NCBI GenBank assembly: GCA_020636355.1
Contig: JACJYB010000004.1
Location: forward strand, 62,001 to 126,000
Direction of reading: 5' to 3'
Length of the DNA: 64,000 nt
Origin: Lewinellaceae bacterium
GTDB taxonomy: Bacteria; Bacteroidota; Bacteroidia; Chitinophagales; Saprospiraceae
The position numbers were made by a program, and so were the translations under genes. Positions 8,158-16,899 of this stretch are shown here, one piece after another (the stretch's first letter is position 1; each line of letters starts with the position of its first letter). The notes under the pieces are model-generated. The model was not told the DNA's origin. It did not search any database and saw nothing but the letters and a program-made list of their open reading frames with translations.

Positions 8158-8886
8158 ATGGTGAAATATCTCTATCTGTTACTTGATGCATTTACGTTGA
8201 TCTATCCGCTGTTATCCAGTTTTGAACCACGGATGCATTTTGTTTCGAAATGGAGTGCTTTATTCCTTGGCATTGGTTGGATGGCTTTGTTGTTCATACC
8301 CTGGGACGTCCTGTTCACCATGAGTGGCGTCTGGGGTTTTAACAGCACCTTTCTAACCGGCATTCAATTTCTGCATCTTCCGCTGGAAGAATGGCTATTT
8401 TTTATCGTGGTACCCTATGCCTGTATGTTTATTTATGAAGCGGTCATTTATTTCATCCCATCACAGCCCCTCCTGAAAATCAGCAAGCCGCTCTCCATTT
8501 TATTGGGAATCGGGCTATGCGTTCTGGGGTGTCTTTTTTACGATCGCTGGTATACGAGTCTGACCTTTGTCGCTGCGGGGATCGGCTTGCTGTTGCACAC
8601 ACTCTGGATCCGCCAAACGTACATGGGTCATTTCTACCTTGCCTTTCTCTTTTGGTTAATTCCTTTCTTTCTGGTCAATGGTATTCTCACCGGAAGCTAT
8701 CTGCCACAGCCGATCGTATGGTACAATGATGCCGAAAACCTGGGCATCCGGCTGACAACCATTCCGGTCGAAGACAGCATTTATCTGTTGTTAATGATGC
8801 TTATCATCACCACCGTGTATGAAAATAAATTGAACCGCTTTTTAAAACCAAAAGAAGATTCACCGGCAATACCGGTAGCGGATTAG
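8158..8886 (+). CDS. Lycopene cyclase, CrtYcd-type membrane protein
   Basis: A 242-residue polytopic membrane protein with about seven hydrophobic segments, built from two tandem copies of the lycopene-cyclase domain. The first copy has IPWDVLF then LPLEEWLFFIVVP. The second has the matching IPVEDSIYLLLMML. The acidic PxE(E/D) motif is the hallmark of the heterodimeric CrtYc/CrtYd cyclases, here fused in one chain. The enzyme converts linear lycopene to beta-ring carotenoids in the membrane, implying a pigmented cell. No other carotenoid gene is adjacent (a polyprenyl diphosphate synthase lies 51 kb away). A light-independent role in membrane rigidity is possible but not shown. Confidence 0.85.
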   Translation: MVKYLYLLLDAFTLIYPLLSSFEPRMHFVSKWSALFLGIGWMALLFIPWDVLFTMSGVWGFNSTFLTGIQFLHLPLEEWLFFIVVPYACMFIYEAVIYFIPSQPLLKISKPLSILLGIGLCVLGCLFYDRWYTSLTFVAAGIGLLLHTLWIRQTYMGHFYLAFLFWLIPFFLVNGILTGSYLPQPIVWYNDAENLGIRLTTIPVEDSIYLLLMMLIITTVYENKLNRFLKPKEDSPAIPVAD

Positions 8887-8920
8887 CTTTGAATTGTGCC
8901 ATTCTTACCGACAATTGGCT

Positions 8921-8928
8921 TAAATTTG
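8921..8928 (+). promoter_or_regulatory. -7 promoter box for recN
   Basis: TAAATTTG matches TAnnTTTG in the 63-nt gap before recN, 21 nt upstream of its start. A TTG at 8894-8896 is 24 nt away, slightly beyond the normal -33 spacing. Confidence 0.35.
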
Positions 8929-8949
8929 CTGGATTTTTGACGCGGCCCT

Positions 8950-10614
8950 ATGCTGGTTTCACTGTATATTAAAAATTATGCCATCATCAAAGAACTGCAA
9001 GTGCAGTTCTCACCGAATCTCAATGTAATCACTGGGGAAACCGGCGCCGGTAAATCCATCCTGATGGGCGCCCTGGGGTTGTTATTGGGTGACCGGGCCG
9101 ATACCAAATCTTTATTTGATCCGGGAGACCGGTGTGTCATTGAAGGCACTTTTGATATCGCAAATTATGCGATCGATGACTTACTGCAAGAACTGGGCCT
9201 GGAAGACCGGAGTCATCTGGTCATCCGGCGAGAACTAACGCCACAGGGAAAGACCCGGGCATTCATCAATGACGCTCTGGTCAATTTATCCGAATTAAGG
9301 GGACTCAGCGAAGTACTGGTTGACGTCCATGCCCAATTTGATACCCTGGAGATCAATGATCAACCCAAACAACTCGAACTCCTCGACGCTTATGCCGGTA
9401 TTCTTGAACAGGTCCAGCAATACCGGGAGCGCTATCGTTCGTATCTCCAAAATCGCAACCGGCTCCATGCTTTGAGGGAAGAGGCGGGATCCAAACAAAA
9501 AGAACTGGACTTCTGGCAATTCCAATGGACTGAGTTATCCGAATTAAAGATTGCAGCCGGCGAAGAAGTCACCCTTGAACAGGAACAGGAAGCATTAAGC
9601 CATGCCGAAGAAATCCGGCAACGGACCGGCGAAGCTGCGGAAATCGTATTGAATGGAACATCGAGTCTGGTCGATCAGCTCAATGCCATCGCCCAGAGTT
9701 TGCGCACCCTGCTGGGTAAGCATCCGCACATCGAGAACCTGAATGCCCGCCTGGAACAAACTTCCATCGAATTGACAGACCTGGCGGAAGAATGGACTGC
9801 TATCAGTGAGAAGAGTGAATTTGATCCGGAACGTTATCAGGAGATCCAGGAGCGACTAGGCGAATTGTACCGCCTATTTCGCAAACATCAGGTACAGCGA
9901 ACGGAAGACCTTCTCGCTATCCAGAACAAACTACAATCCGATATTGATCAGTTGACGAATGCGGATGAAGCCATCGAAATCCTGGCTAAAACCGTTGCCC
10001 GTCAGGAACAGGACTGCAGAGCCCTGGGTAAAGAACTTCATGATCAACGGCAAAAAGCCATTGCAGGACTGGAAAAAGATGTCGTCAATGGGCTCGGCGA
10101 ATTAGCCATGGATGCGGCTCAATTCAAGATCGACCTTCAGGTCTCCGACCAATTGCTGGCAGATGGATTAGACACCATCGATCTCTTGTTTTCCGCCAAT
10201 AAAGGAGCTCGATTACTGCCTATCAAGCGGGTAGCTTCGGGAGGAGAACTCAGCCGCCTTAATTTGGTTCTCAAGTCGCTGGTCGCCTCAAAAATGACCA
10301 TGCCCACACTGATCTTCGATGAGATCGACACCGGTATCTCGGGATTTGTATCTGACCGCATGGGTGTGATGATGCGGAATTTGGCGCAGAAACATCAAAT
10401 TATTTGCATTACGCATGCTCCCCAGATTGCTGCCAAAGGTGATCATCACTACTTTGTCTATAAAGAAGAAAAAGCAAACCGGACCGAAACAAATGTAAAA
10501 TTGCTTGGACCGGAAGAGCGGATTACGGAACTTGCCATCATGTTAAGTACCAATCCACCCACCACCAGTGCCCTGGCCAATGCCCGGGAGTTATTAGCAA
10601 ATCACACAAATTGA
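8950..10614 (+). CDS. recN: DNA repair protein RecN
   Basis: A 554-residue SMC-like ATPase acting early in recombinational repair of double-strand breaks. The N-terminal head has Walker A GETGAGKS (29-36) preceded by LYIKNYAII. The middle (about 150-370) is glutamine- and glutamate-rich coiled coil. The C-terminal head has the ABC signature VASGGELSRLNLVLK and Walker B LIFDEIDTGISG (about 454-466), then CITHAPQIA. Full length for the family. The downstream fabI starts 7 nt after the stop, so recN, fabI and the porin form an operon. Confidence 0.97.
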   Translation: MLVSLYIKNYAIIKELQVQFSPNLNVITGETGAGKSILMGALGLLLGDRADTKSLFDPGDRCVIEGTFDIANYAIDDLLQELGLEDRSHLVIRRELTPQGKTRAFINDALVNLSELRGLSEVLVDVHAQFDTLEINDQPKQLELLDAYAGILEQVQQYRERYRSYLQNRNRLHALREEAGSKQKELDFWQFQWTELSELKIAAGEEVTLEQEQEALSHAEEIRQRTGEAAEIVLNGTSSLVDQLNAIAQSLRTLLGKHPHIENLNARLEQTSIELTDLAEEWTAISEKSEFDPERYQEIQERLGELYRLFRKHQVQRTEDLLAIQNKLQSDIDQLTNADEAIEILAKTVARQEQDCRALGKELHDQRQKAIAGLEKDVVNGLGELAMDAAQFKIDLQVSDQLLADGLDTIDLLFSANKGARLLPIKRVASGGELSRLNLVLKSLVASKMTMPTLIFDEIDTGISGFVSDRMGVMMRNLAQKHQIICITHAPQIAAKGDHHYFVYKEEKANRTETNVKLLGPEERITELAIMLSTNPPTTSALANARELLANHTN

Positions 10615-10621
10615 CGGAATT

Positions 10622-11428
10622 ATGAGTTATGGATTACTAGCCGGAAAAAAAGGAATCATTTTTGGCGCCCTGGATGAACAATCCATTGCCTGGAAAGTGG
10701 CCGAGAAGGCAGCTGCCGAAGGCGCTCAAATTGTATTATCCAATGCCCCGGTGGCGATGCGGTTTGGTAAAATTCAGGAGTTGGGTGAAAAGCTTAATGC
10801 ACCGGTCATCGCTGCCGATGCGACCTCCATGGATGATCTGAAACAATTACTGGAACAATCCATGACCCATTTTGGAGGCCCGATTGACTTCATCCTGCAT
10901 TCCATCGGTATGTCGCTGAATGTTCGCAAGAATAAAGCTTATACCGAATTGAATCATGAGTGGATGTTAAAAACTTTTGACATCTCCGCCATCTCCTTCC
11001 ATAAACTGATGCAAACGGCTTATCACCTGGATGCTGTCAAGGACTGGGGTTCCATCGTCGCATTGACCTACATTGCCGCGCAACGGGTTTTTCCGGATTA
11101 CAACGAAATGGCTGAATCCAAGGCTCTGTTGGAGTCTTTTGCCCGCAGTTTCGGCTACCATTACGGCGTCAAGAAAAAAGTCCGCGTCAATACCATCTCC
11201 CAGTCGCCCACCTGGACCACCGCAGGAAGCGGCGTGAAAGGTTTTAAGACTTTTTTCGACTATGCCGATACCATGTCTCCCCTGGGTAATGCCACTGCCG
11301 ATGAGTGTGCTGATTATTGCGTATTTATGTTTTCCGACCTGAGCCGGAAAATTACCATGCAGAATCTGTATCACGATGGTGGATATTCTTCTATGGGAAT
11401 AAATCCTTCTGTTTTTAACGAAGAATAA
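10622..11428 (+). CDS. fabI: Enoyl-[acyl-carrier-protein] reductase (NADH), FabI
   Basis: A 268-residue short-chain dehydrogenase-type enzyme catalysing the last step of each fatty-acid elongation round. The N-terminal nucleotide-binding segment is GKKGIIFGALDEQSIAW (FabI version of the Rossmann glycine motif), with FILHSIG in the middle. The catalytic Tyr160 and Lys167 sit in YNEMAESK (Y-x6-K, as in FabI rather than Y-x3-K of other SDRs). The C-terminal part SPLGNATADECADYCVFMFSD is typical of Bacteroidota FabI. It lies between recN and a porin gene in the same orientation. Confidence 0.95.
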   Translation: MSYGLLAGKKGIIFGALDEQSIAWKVAEKAAAEGAQIVLSNAPVAMRFGKIQELGEKLNAPVIAADATSMDDLKQLLEQSMTHFGGPIDFILHSIGMSLNVRKNKAYTELNHEWMLKTFDISAISFHKLMQTAYHLDAVKDWGSIVALTYIAAQRVFPDYNEMAESKALLESFARSFGYHYGVKKKVRVNTISQSPTWTTAGSGVKGFKTFFDYADTMSPLGNATADECADYCVFMFSDLSRKITMQNLYHDGGYSSMGINPSVFNEE

Positions 11429-11462
11429 CCCGGTATAGACGTTATACCAAGAAATTCAATCG

Positions 11463-13388
11463 ATGCGTCAATGGTTTCTGGTCTTGTCGATCCTCTGTTC
11501 CGGATGGGTTCTCCTCCAGGGACAGGTTCGTCCGGGACTTGACCGCCGGGCCCCATCCGCCCAGGCACCTCTCGTCGATTCACTCCAGGACTCCATTCAG
11601 GTTATTGATGAAATTGATACGGTTAAGCTCCAGTATTTCTTTCAGAATGACCCGTTTGTATTCTTCCCGATAACCGATACATCCCTGTATGCGGATTTTA
11701 ATCAATACGACCCTAGCCGCAGCAGTCCGCTACAATATGCCCATCTGGGCAACCTGGGATCACCGGCGCGCCCCTTGTTATGGCAGCCGGAGCGCACCAC
11801 CGGATTTGACCTTGGATTGCATGCCTACGATCTGTATCAACTGGATCGTTCGAACTTACGGTCTTATATTGTCGGAAAGCCACTCAGTGACCTATCTTTT
11901 TCACAAGGGTCCACCCAGGAACAAAGCCTTCTCCACGCCCTATTCAGCAGGAATTTCAGCAAAGGAATCCACCTTGATGTTGACTTTACCCGCATCAATC
12001 AGAATGGTATTTACATCAACCAGGCGGTACGGGGCAGTTTCCTGCAGAGCACCTTTTGGTTCAAACACCCCAATGGGCGCTATCAGGGCTTTCTGAATTA
12101 CGTTTTAAATAATATCAATTCGGAGGAAAACGGCGGGCTGGAGGACTTATCCCTTTTTGGTACTGAACGCAGTGGCAATAAACAGATCTTTCCTGTAAAC
12201 CTGAGCGACGCTACATCCCAGGATCGCGATCAGGTCATCGAACTCAAACAGTTTTTGCGTCTTAACAGTGACAGTCTGAAAGGACCCGCGTGGACATCTG
12301 ACCTGCAGGCAAATATGTATTTCGCTTCGCGAAGAGCTACCTTTTTCGATCGTAATTACGAAGATTTCGCCTATTACACACCCTGGGATCTGCCGGGCAG
12401 GGATACCATCAGCCGCTATGTCCGGGATCGTTGTGTCGGTTTGAATGCATACTATTGGCTGCAACATCCCGATTCAATACCGTTGCATTCCTGGCGGCTA
12501 AAGGCTGGTATTGAATACGATATCCACCAGTTGATTCAGGACACCACCGGATCTTCTGCCAGCCTCCACGTATTTGCTCTGGCGGGCATGATCCAGATTC
12601 CGTTTACCCGTACCACTACCTTGCAAGGCGAAGGAAAACTGTATTCCGGAAGCAGAACCGGTGACCTTCATCTGGAAGGCACACTGACTCAGCAATTGGC
12701 CCGCGGACAGTTTTTTAGGGCGACTGCCGGGTTGAACAGGTACCATGCTTCCTATCTGGAAGATCGGTTATTTGTTACCGATACGCTGGTGTGGGATTTT
12801 AACTGGAAAGCACTTTCGGCATTGTATACCCATGTGGCAATTGACATCTCCAAGTTTCATTTCCTGGTACAGGGCAGCGCGTACCGCCTGGGGAATTGGC
12901 TTTATTACAACGATCTGAATACGCCATCCGCAGGAGGTGCAGTCCAAATTTGGCAATTGGAGGCACGCAAATCTTTTCATCTGGGCGTATTTCATTCCTA
13001 CCATCAGGTAGCTATGCAAAACACCAACAAACCGGATGTGGTACCCCTGCCGGTCTGGGTGATGCGCCATGGAATGTATGTCGAGTCGAATTTATTCAAA
13101 AAACATCTCCATTTCCAGCTTGGTGTGGACGGGAGATGGCAATCGGTTTATACGCCACCGTCCTATTCTCCGCTTAGCGGCCAGTTCTACAATCAGACTT
13201 CCTACTCCACGCCAGAGCAGCCATGGCTTGAGGCCTTTTTCCAGTTTGAAATAAAATCATTGCGGGGATTCATCAAATATGAAAACCTCTGGAATCTCTG
13301 GTCAGACGATCCCTATTACCAGCATCCGCTCTATCCATACTTTGACGCTGGTTTGCGCATAGGAATCCGGTGGATCCTGCGAAACTAA
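11463..13388 (+). CDS. Putative outer-membrane porin (Porin_10-like)
   Basis: A 641-residue protein with a signal peptide (MRQWFLVLSILCSGWVLLQG, cleaved before QVRP), a proline-rich linker and a long run of alternating beta strands with many aromatic girdle residues. The conserved opening (DTVKLQYFFQNDP...FDLGLHAYDLY) and the barrel segments fit the Bacteroidota 'putative porin' family (Porin_10), whose substrates are not established. The gene begins 34 nt after fabI and ends in a convergent 4-nt overlap with the LOG-family gene. No plug domain or TonB box is seen, which argues against a TonB-dependent receptor. Confidence 0.75.
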   Translation: MRQWFLVLSILCSGWVLLQGQVRPGLDRRAPSAQAPLVDSLQDSIQVIDEIDTVKLQYFFQNDPFVFFPITDTSLYADFNQYDPSRSSPLQYAHLGNLGSPARPLLWQPERTTGFDLGLHAYDLYQLDRSNLRSYIVGKPLSDLSFSQGSTQEQSLLHALFSRNFSKGIHLDVDFTRINQNGIYINQAVRGSFLQSTFWFKHPNGRYQGFLNYVLNNINSEENGGLEDLSLFGTERSGNKQIFPVNLSDATSQDRDQVIELKQFLRLNSDSLKGPAWTSDLQANMYFASRRATFFDRNYEDFAYYTPWDLPGRDTISRYVRDRCVGLNAYYWLQHPDSIPLHSWRLKAGIEYDIHQLIQDTTGSSASLHVFALAGMIQIPFTRTTTLQGEGKLYSGSRTGDLHLEGTLTQQLARGQFFRATAGLNRYHASYLEDRLFVTDTLVWDFNWKALSALYTHVAIDISKFHFLVQGSAYRLGNWLYYNDLNTPSAGGAVQIWQLEARKSFHLGVFHSYHQVAMQNTNKPDVVPLPVWVMRHGMYVESNLFKKHLHFQLGVDGRWQSVYTPPSYSPLSGQFYNQTSYSTPEQPWLEAFFQFEIKSLRGFIKYENLWNLWSDDPYYQHPLYPYFDAGLRIGIRWILRN

Positions 13389-14107
13389 AGCTCGTAATTG
13401 GGTTTGAGCCGGCCCTGATCTTCCTGATAGAACCGGTTAATGATTGCAACAACTTCTTCAATATCGTCGGTGACCGGTATTAGATCCAGGTCCGTGGGCT
13501 TGATATTCTGTTCTGCCTCCAGCATCGTGGATTTGATCCATTCTTTTAATCCGGACCAAAATTGGACACCAACCAGGATGACAGGTACATGGGTTATCTT
13601 TTTGGTTTGGATCAGTGTGATCACTTCAAACAATTCATCCATGGTTCCGAAACCTCCAGGAAGCACAACAAAGGCTTGTGCATATTTAACAAACATCACT
13701 TTACGCACAAAGAAGTAACGATGATTAAGATTTTTATCATCGTCGATAAATGGATTGTGATTCTGTTCAAAAGGTAAGCTAATGTTCAATCCGACCGAAA
13801 CGCCGCCTCGCAAATAAGCGCCTTTATTGGCTGCTTCCATGATACCGGGTCCGCCACCGGTAATGATCCCATAGCCTTCTTCGGTCAGCCGCTCGGCAAT
13901 CTCCACCGCCTTTTGGTAGTACGGATGGTCCGGCTTGGTCCGTGCGGAACCGAAAATGGACACACAGGGTCCAATGCGGTTCAACGATTCAAAACCATCC
14001 ACTAATTCTGCGATTACCTTGAACATGGTCCAGGAATTTTCACCTTTCATGGTGGTCCACTGGCGCATGGTTCTTTTAGGACGTGATTTTTCCAGCGATT
14101 CTGACAT
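13385..14107 (-). CDS. LOG-family nucleotide 5'-monophosphate phosphoribohydrolase (TIGR00730 type)
   Basis: A 240-residue Rossmann-like protein with both family signatures: GGGPGIMEAANKGA (nucleotide-binding) and PGGFGTMDELFE (catalytic). Such proteins cleave cytokinin riboside monophosphates or related nucleotides and are often misnamed lysine decarboxylases. The physiological substrate here is unknown. The extended N-terminus with SIFGSART is typical of the larger bacterial subtype. Translation could also start at the ATG at 14131 (MLPLNESK), with no convincing ribosome site at either. The stop codon overlaps the convergent porin stop (13385-13388). Confidence 0.85.
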   Translation of the reverse strand: MSESLEKSRPKRTMRQWTTMKGENSWTMFKVIAELVDGFESLNRIGPCVSIFGSARTKPDHPYYQKAVEIAERLTEEGYGIITGGGPGIMEAANKGAYLRGGVSVGLNISLPFEQNHNPFIDDDKNLNHRYFFVRKVMFVKYAQAFVVLPGGFGTMDELFEVITLIQTKKITHVPVILVGVQFWSGLKEWIKSTMLEAEQNIKPTDLDLIPVTDDIEEVVAIINRFYQEDQGRLKPNYEL

Positions 14108-14181
14108 TTTTGACTCGTTTAAGGGCAGCATACGGTAATCAACGGTTGGAAAGACCGAAATGTTTTGTCGTTACCTGCATC

Positions 14182-14204
14182 AAAAAGCCGGCTGGAACCG
14201 GCTT
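14182..14204 (-). terminator. Intrinsic terminator after the sigma-54 response regulator
   Basis: On the minus strand, AAGCCGG and CCGGCTT form a perfect 7-bp stem with a 6-nt loop (14185-14204), then a T run (plus-strand A at 14182-14186). It lies just 7 nt after the stop of the response-regulator gene, which argues that the short C-terminus is the real transcript end and not a sequencing slip further on. Confidence 0.8.
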
Positions 14205-14210
14205 ATAATT

Positions 14211-15494
14211 TTATTGTATTTCTGCTACATCACGGAAGGATTCGTATTCCTTTTCGATGTATGCCTTGATGTCCTGCAAGGATTTGAAACTACGGAACAA
14301 TTCATGGACCTGACGGGTCGGACCCTGGTCTGCGGGAAAGACATAGTTCATGACATCTTTCACGGTGATCTCACTTTCTCCCAGAATGATTAACCGTTCT
14401 ACGACATTTCGCAATTCACGAATATTACCGGACCAATGCATGCTCTGCAGTTCCTGGAGCGCCTTATCGGTAAATGCTTTGGCAGGTATCCCGTAGTCGG
14501 CGCAGATCATTTCACTGAAATGGTTGACTAATAATGGAATGTCTTCTTTTCTTTGATCCAATGCCGGCACTTCAATGATAATGACAGCAAGCCGATGATA
14601 AAGGTCTTCCCGGAAGCGTCCTTTTTCAATTTCTTTCCGGAGATCCTTGTTGGTGGCCGCGACAACCCGTACGTCCACTTTTATCTCGCGATCTCCCCCT
14701 ACCCGTACGATTTTATATTCCTGCAACGCTCGCAATACTTTGGCTTGGGCAGACAGACTCATATCACCAATTTCATCCAGAAATAGCGTGCCTCCGTTGG
14801 CCTGCTCAAACTTTCCGATACGCTGCTTTATGGCGGAGGTGAAAGCGCCTTTTTCATGTCCGAACAATTCAGATTCGATGAGTTCGGATGGTATGGCGGC
14901 ACAGTTGACTTCAACAATAGGGTTTTCCCTCCGGTGACTTTTCTCGTGTACCCAGCGAGCTACCAGTTCTTTTCCGGTTCCATTCTGTCCGGTTACGAGG
15001 ATTCGGGCTTCGGTGGGGGCCACCCGGTCGATGGTTTCTTTGATAATGGTGATGGGCTCGGAGCTACCTATGATCTCCTGCACCTTGCTTTTAGCTACTT
15101 TATGCTGGAGCACGCGTTGCTGTGAGATCAGGCTGCTACGGTCCATGGCATTGCGCAGCGTGATGAGCATCCGGTTGAGATCCGGTGGTTTGGATATAAA
15201 GTCAAAGGCTCCCTTCTTTACAGCCTCTACAGCTGTATCGATGGTGGCGTGTCCGGAGATCATGACGACTGGAGTGTCCGGACTGATTACCTGGATACGG
15301 TCCAGGGCTTCCATTCCATCCAGATTAGGCATTTTGATATCCAGTAAGATAACATCGTAGCTGTTTTGCTTGACTTTGGTCAAACAGTCCAGCCCGTCGA
15401 TGGCTTCATCAACGGTATACTTTTCAAATTCAAGGATCTCTTTTAATGTTCTACGGATGCTTTTCTCATCATCAACGATTAGTATTCGAGCCAT
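14211..15494 (-). CDS. NtrC-family sigma-54 response regulator lacking the Fis HTH domain
   Basis: A 427-residue protein. A receiver domain (1-120) has phospho-acceptor D52 in LLDIKMPN. The sigma-54 AAA+ domain (about 140-385) has Walker A GQNGTGKE (169-176), GAFTSA (216-221, the GAFTGA sigma-54 contact loop with Ser for the second Gly), GGTLFLDEIGD (Walker B) and the arginine finger region. NtrC-type activators normally continue into a Fis-like helix-turn-helix. Here the chain stops after IKAYIEKEYESFRDVAEIQ, exactly where the HTH linker should lead on. The start at 15494 is chosen because AGAGGTGAAT precedes it and the receiver begins there. It probably activates sigma-54 promoters from solution or with a partner. 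Confidence 0.88.
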   Translation of the reverse strand: MARILIVDDEKSIRRTLKEILEFEKYTVDEAIDGLDCLTKVKQNSYDVILLDIKMPNLDGMEALDRIQVISPDTPVVMISGHATIDTAVEAVKKGAFDFISKPPDLNRMLITLRNAMDRSSLISQQRVLQHKVAKSKVQEIIGSSEPITIIKETIDRVAPTEARILVTGQNGTGKELVARWVHEKSHRRENPIVEVNCAAIPSELIESELFGHEKGAFTSAIKQRIGKFEQANGGTLFLDEIGDMSLSAQAKVLRALQEYKIVRVGGDREIKVDVRVVAATNKDLRKEIEKGRFREDLYHRLAVIIIEVPALDQRKEDIPLLVNHFSEMICADYGIPAKAFTDKALQELQSMHWSGNIRELRNVVERLIILGESEITVKDVMNYVFPADQGPTRQVHELFRSFKSLQDIKAYIEKEYESFRDVAEIQ

Positions 15495-15527
15495 ATTCAC
15501 CTCTTTTCTTGCTTTCAATGTATCGGT

Positions 15528-15535
15528 CAAATATA
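15528..15535 (-). promoter_or_regulatory. -7 promoter box for the response regulator
   Basis: On the minus strand TATATTTG (plus CAAATATA) matches TAnnTTTG, 33 nt before the start, in a strongly AT-rich spacer (15495-15693). No -33 TTTG at normal spacing and no -24/-12 sigma-54 site were recognised. Confidence 0.4.
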
Positions 15536-15693
15536 CATTAAAATAATTTTTAATAAGTAATAAGCTGTAATTAAAATTATTACGCGTAATGAAATAATTA
15601 CATGTGATAGGCTTCAAAAACTGTGCCTTTTTTGATGTCAAGAGTGAATCCGGGAATTATTTTAGCGTAAGAAACCGGCTTCGCAGCTGATTA

Positions 15694-16899
15694 TCAATCA
15701 TTTCCAAGATGCCTCAATGCCAGAAAGGCCATGAGGCCGGAACTGACTTCGAATGCCTTCTCGTCGACATCAAAGGTCGTTGAATGAACAGGTGAGGTAA
15801 TATTCCGGGCTTTGTTTCCGGTGCCAAGCCGATAAAAACAGGCTGGAATAACTTGTGAATAATAAGAAAAATCCTCGGCGGACATCCGCGGTTCCAACCG
15901 CACTACCTTTTCCTTTCCCAAAAATTCTCCGGCAAATTCAACCGAGCTGGCAGTAAGTTGCTCATCGTTAATCAGGTATGGATAGCCTATCTGCAGGTCT
16001 ATTTCACAGGACCCGCCCATACTCGCACAAATGTGATTCACGGTCGTACGGATCCATTCATGTGCTTCTCGGCGCCAGGCCTCATCCATAGTACGAAAAG
16101 TCCCTTCCAATCGGACGGAGTTCGGAATGATATTATTCGCGCCACCGGCTGACTGGATTTTTCCAAAGGATAGGACAGAAGGCACCAGCGGGTCACTTTT
16201 CCGGGCTACGACCTGCTGAAGACCTACGAGTACGTGCGCCGCCATGAGCACAGGATCTATACAGTCCTGCGGAACGGCGCCATGGCCACCCTTTCCTTTG
16301 AGGGTCAGATAGATTTCATCACAGGACGCCATATACATCCCCTCACGGAATCCTACCATGCCTGCCTCCAGAGGTGGGTGGACGTGCTGCCCCAATATGC
16401 CCCGGGGAACCGGATTGGTCAGTACGCCTTCCTGGATTAACAGGGAAGCCCCGCCAGGTAATTTTTCTTCTGCTGGCTGGAAGATGAGCCGAACCGTTCC
16501 GGAAAAATGTTCGCGAATATCCTGAAGGATAGCCGCCACCCCCAATAAAGAGGAAGTGTGCACATCGTGTCCACAAGCATGCATGACTCCCGGATTCTGG
16601 GACCGGTAGGGAACATCGTTTTCTTCAAGAATGGGCAACGCATCGATGTCAGCCCGTAATGCCATAAACCCCTTACCCGGTTTGGCTCCTTTTATCTCAG
16701 CCACCACGCCATGTTCTGCCCATCCGGCTGTGAAAGCTATCCCCAGGTCGCGGAGCCGGTCCTGGATGTATTGCCCTGTTGCCGCCTCCTGAAAGGACAG
16801 TTCAGGATGCATGTGCAGGTATCTCCGGTCTTTGATCACTGACTCCAAATGTTGTTCTGCAGCCTTTTTAATTTTATGGATCAAACGGTGTTCAGTCAT
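15694..16899 (-). CDS. M20D-family amidohydrolase/peptidase (N-acyl amino acid hydrolase type)
   Basis: A 401-residue zinc hydrolase. Family signatures are MHACGHDVHTSSLLG (metal ligands), QPAEEKLPGGA (catalytic Glu pair), GKGGHGAVPQDCIDP in the lid domain and PRMSAEDFSYY near the C-terminus. This subgroup includes hippurate hydrolases, N-acyl-L-amino acid amidohydrolases and IAA-amino acid hydrolases. The exact substrate cannot be read from sequence. There is no signal peptide, so it is cytoplasmic. Its ATG overlaps the end of the glycosyltransferase gene by 8 nt, indicating translational coupling as the last gene of recR-GT-M20. Confidence 0.9.
   Translation of the reverse strand: MTEHRLIHKIKKAAEQHLESVIKDRRYLHMHPELSFQEAATGQYIQDRLRDLGIAFTAGWAEHGVVAEIKGAKPGKGFMALRADIDALPILEENDVPYRSQNPGVMHACGHDVHTSSLLGVAAILQDIREHFSGTVRLIFQPAEEKLPGGASLLIQEGVLTNPVPRGILGQHVHPPLEAGMVGFREGMYMASCDEIYLTLKGKGGHGAVPQDCIDPVLMAAHVLVGLQQVVARKSDPLVPSVLSFGKIQSAGGANNIIPNSVRLEGTFRTMDEAWRREAHEWIRTTVNHICASMGGSCEIDLQIGYPYLINDEQLTASSVEFAGEFLGKEKVVRLEPRMSAEDFSYYSQVIPACFYRLGTGNKARNITSPVHSTTFDVDEKAFEVSSGLMAFLALRHLGND

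Noticed and set aside
11463..13388. Porin gene as a TonB-dependent receptor
   Set aside because: No plug domain or TonB box; length and N-terminus fit Porin_10 better.
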